Of a DNA stretch of 6,940 bases, positions 5,413-6,940 are shown one piece after another. The position numbers and the translations under genes were made by a program. The stretch spans positions 1 to 6,940 of the forward strand of contig JAOUJL010000076.1 in the NCBI GenBank assembly GCA_029883255.1, in the 5' to 3' direction. This stretch comes from Candidatus Bathyarchaeota archaeon (lineage in GTDB: Archaea; Thermoproteota; Bathyarchaeia; Bathyarchaeales; Bathyarchaeaceae). Under the pieces are notes generated by a model. It did no database searches. It had not been told where the DNA came from and saw only the letters and a list, made by a program, of their open reading frames with translations. How positions within the stretch are numbered: the stretch's first letter is position 1; each line of letters starts with the position of its first letter.

Positions 5413-6630
5413 TTAGCTTTTGCCCGCAACTCCAAGTTCTGTGTGTGTTAGAAGCCTCAAAGCTTCTTCTTCAGTCATCTGAGGATTTTGTGCCTGCACA
5501 TTTTTTATCTTTGACTCAAGTTCTTCTATTCCAAGCGACCGCACAAACTCTTTGATGACCGCAAGTTTGCTGAGTTTTGTCCTGCTAAAGTTACACAGCA
5601 GATAACTCTTTTCAACTTCATTGACATCGTATTTCATGCCGACTACAGGGCGCCCCATCAAGAACTGTTTTGTATCCCGGTCGATCGGTGAAAGCTCTAG
5701 TTCCGCTTCGAAGGCTTTTCTTAGACAATTGGGCCAGACACTTTCTTTTTTCAACCCTACCTTCTCGACTGAGTTTTTGATGATACGCCAAATGCTTGAG
5801 ATCGCCATTCTGCCTCCAAAAGGTACGTTTCTGCCTTCAGAGACAAACAGTGGGCTATTTGGCGTCAACCCTTTCACTTTCTTGCCTTGTTCTCTAATTC
5901 TTTTGATTCTTCTCTTTCTTTCGTTCAGATAGGAGTTCAAGGCTTCACACGCCTCAACTCCGAAGAAGGTGTAGTAGGCATCAAGCGAAGGTTTTTCGCC
6001 AATTTCTGAGGTGACATGAACTAGAATGGGGATCTTGTTCTTCTCGATTTGTTCTCTAATATGCCCATAGTTGAGATTTCTTAGCGCTGTGATTCCAAGT
6101 CCACTCTGATACATGCATAGGATTATAGCTCGGTCTCTGAGTGAGTGAGTGTAGTCCGCCATAACGTAAACTTGTTCTTTGGAGGGAATGATCTCGGTCT
6201 TCTTCGGAACTTTGGGAATGAGGTCCAAGTGTAAAGAGACGCCGTTTGCTTTGAGAAAAGATGTTAAGCAAGCTCTCGCATATCTTGCGCTTTCGCGTTT
6301 CCCTGAATTTAGCAGCTCATTCACAAACTTTTGTGCGACTTGTCGAACATCCAAACTTGCAGGGACTAATTCTTTCGTTTGTTCTGCTGTGTGTTCTCCA
6401 AGCGCTGAGGCAACTAACTCGCTCGGACTCTTGCTGTAGTATTCACTAAACTTTTGTAGAGTCCTAAGGAAACCAGGCATTGTTGCTTTCCACCCTGGCT
6501 TCTCTTTCAACTTTGATACCCATTTTTTAACGCTGTCATCTTTTAACATGGGCTCAAAAATCTTTGGAGCACTAACGAAATAACCTCTGTCACTTCTCTT
6601 GCGCCAGTCTTTTTCCATCTTGACATCCAT
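5413..6630 (-). CDS. Tyrosine recombinase/integrase-like protein with altered catalytic residues
   Basis: This 405-residue protein has the two-part layout of archaeal tyrosine recombinases: a helical core-binding domain at about residues 28-135 (with PGFLRTLQKFSEYYSKSP) and a catalytic domain at about 150-350 (RDRAIILCMYQSGLGITALR, DAYYTFFGVEACEALNSYL, PNCLRKAFEAEL, FLMGRPVVG, EVEKSYLLCNFSR). Numbered from ATG 6630, the position of the first catalytic Arg (SGLR) is G179; the HxxR box is NCLR with R304 kept and His replaced by N301; LGH is MGR with R327; K213 and Y343 are the likely lysine and nucleophile. The protein therefore folds like an integrase but may not recombine DNA. A 60-residue charged helical tail follows. 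ATG 6630 is chosen because GAGGAGG lies 10 nt upstream; a TTG at 6708 directly follows a stop codon and has no Shine-Dalgarno. No attachment site or cargo gene is seen nearby. Confidence 0.82.
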   Translation of the reverse strand: MDVKMEKDWRKRSDRGYFVSAPKIFEPMLKDDSVKKWVSKLKEKPGWKATMPGFLRTLQKFSEYYSKSPSELVASALGEHTAEQTKELVPASLDVRQVAQKFVNELLNSGKRESARYARACLTSFLKANGVSLHLDLIPKVPKKTEIIPSKEQVYVMADYTHSLRDRAIILCMYQSGLGITALRNLNYGHIREQIEKNKIPILVHVTSEIGEKPSLDAYYTFFGVEACEALNSYLNERKRRIKRIREQGKKVKGLTPNSPLFVSEGRNVPFGGRMAISSIWRIIKNSVEKVGLKKESVWPNCLRKAFEAELELSPIDRDTKQFLMGRPVVGMKYDVNEVEKSYLLCNFSRTKLSKLAVIKEFVRSLGIEELESKIKNVQAQNPQMTEEEALRLLTHTELGVAGKS

Positions 6631-6803
6631 AGGTAAACTGCCTCCTCGACGGGAATATAAGTTTTTTTCGATATCAATAAAAATCAATAATTTTACGTTC
6701 GAAGACAATTAGACAAAAGATGAACTCATAGAACGCCGATGAACGTTGCCTCCAAGTTATTTTTTGGGCAGAATTCAAATATAATCTTAGTCTCCTACTC
6801 TTG
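6631..6803. other. Intergenic region between tfb and the integrase-like gene
   Basis: This 173-bp A+T-rich gap holds the integrase ribosome-binding site and TATA candidates. On the minus strand it also has a six-codon ATG frame (6729-6709) ending in TAA directly before the TTG at 6708, with GGAGG too far upstream to serve it. I see no tRNA, repeat or further gene. T-rich stretches on the minus strand could end tfb transcription, but no distinct terminator can be named. Confidence 0.5.
6641..6647 (-). promoter_or_regulatory. Strong Shine-Dalgarno of the integrase-like gene
   Basis: GAGGAGG on the minus strand lies 10 nt before ATG 6630 and is the best ribosome-binding site in the window. It decides against the TTG at 6708, which would lie upstream of it. 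A+T-rich TATA candidates lie just upstream: TTATATT (about 6654-6660), probably too close because it would start transcription after this site, and TTTTTATTG (about 6674-6684), which would give a leader that contains it. Confidence 0.65.
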
Positions 6804-6940
6804 CTACAGGCTGATGACGATCAACAGCTTTTCCATCATCTCCTTATACCTGTTTCTTATGGTAACCTCCGTTATGTCTGCGGCTTCAGCGAACTCCCTC
6901 TGAGTTCTGCATTCGCCAACGACTTTGGAAGCTATGTAAC
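6804..6940 (-). CDS. tfb: Transcription initiation factor B (TFIIB-like), C-terminal fragment
   Basis: The last 44 residues before a TAG stop are visible; the rest lies beyond the right edge. They include [20 protein letters not shown] and [10 protein letters not shown], the closing helices of the second cyclin-like repeat of archaeal TFB. In the known family this repeat contacts TBP and the BRE element upstream of the TATA box, including through the helix-turn-helix formed by [15 protein letters not shown] recruits RNA polymerase to promoters. The tail after the repeat is only a few residues (LLIVISL), as is usual. The integrase-like gene follows in the same orientation after 173 nt, with a promoter of its own, so cotranscription is not required. 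Many archaea carry several tfb genes; which paralogue this is cannot be told. Confidence 0.88.
   Translation of the reverse strand, partial: YIASKVVGECRTQREFAEAADITEVTIRNRYKEMMEKLLIVISL

Noticed and set aside
5621..6449. Several open frames of 60-100 codons overlapping the integrase-like gene
   Set aside because: They overlap a gene with clear family motifs and a strong ribosome-binding site, and their own translations are low-complexity or unlike any protein.
6631..6708. N-terminal extension of the integrase-like protein from TTG 6708
   Set aside because: The TTG comes immediately after an in-frame TAA and has no Shine-Dalgarno. The extension would translate the A+T-rich promoter and the GAGGAGG site itself.
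6709..6729. Six-codon frame (MSSSFV) upstream of the integrase-like gene as a regulatory leader peptide
   Set aside because: It is too short, has GGAGG 19 nt away, and could easily occur by chance.
1..6940. tRNA genes, CRISPR arrays, insertion sequences or defence systems
   Set aside because: No cloverleaf, regularly spaced repeats, transposase or defence-type domains were found in either strand.

Overview
The window looks archaeal. The right edge carries the C-terminus of a transcription factor B (TFIIB-like) protein. Gene starts are preceded by A+T-rich TATA-like boxes, and the visible Shine-Dalgarno sequences are of the GGTGAT / GAGGTG / GAGGAGG type. The small winged-helix protein, the MscS channel, the long winged-helix regulator and the integrase all have an archaeal flavour. 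A member of the Thermoproteota/TACK group, perhaps a Bathyarchaeia- or Nitrososphaeria-related lineage, is my inference and is not proven by this window. There is no rRNA, tRNA, CRISPR array or insertion sequence here.

Left region (1-3124, all on the minus strand, read right to left): myo-inositol-1-phosphate synthase (ino1), a class I SAM-dependent methyltransferase, a family 2 glycosyltransferase, then the first 26 codons of a possible small membrane protein cut by the window edge. The first three genes are tightly spaced (33 and 6 nt gaps), so they look like one operon. Ino1 makes inositol-1-phosphate from glucose-6-phosphate. The two downstream enzymes suggest that the inositol may enter a glycosylated, perhaps methylated, lipid or surface glycan. 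That link is inferred from gene order only.

Centre (3125-4850): a divergent promoter region of roughly 185 bp with two TATA-like boxes and three palindromic elements separates ino1 from a plus-strand pair, an ArsR-like winged-helix regulator followed after 37 nt by an MscS-type mechanosensitive channel. One palindrome lies across the predicted transcription start of the regulator, which suggests autoregulation. An inositol-making operon facing a channel that responds to membrane tension could reflect a common osmotic or envelope-stress theme, but this is a hypothesis.

Right region (4851-6940, minus strand): a 71-residue winged-helix protein with a basic tail and its own TATA box and palindrome; a tyrosine-recombinase-like protein whose expected catalytic residues are partly replaced; and the last 44 residues of TFB. 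The recombinase has no recognisable attachment site or cargo in view.

The most interesting points are the degenerate integrase, the ino1-methyltransferase-glycosyltransferase operon, and two palindromes placed at predicted transcription starts of small DNA-binding proteins.
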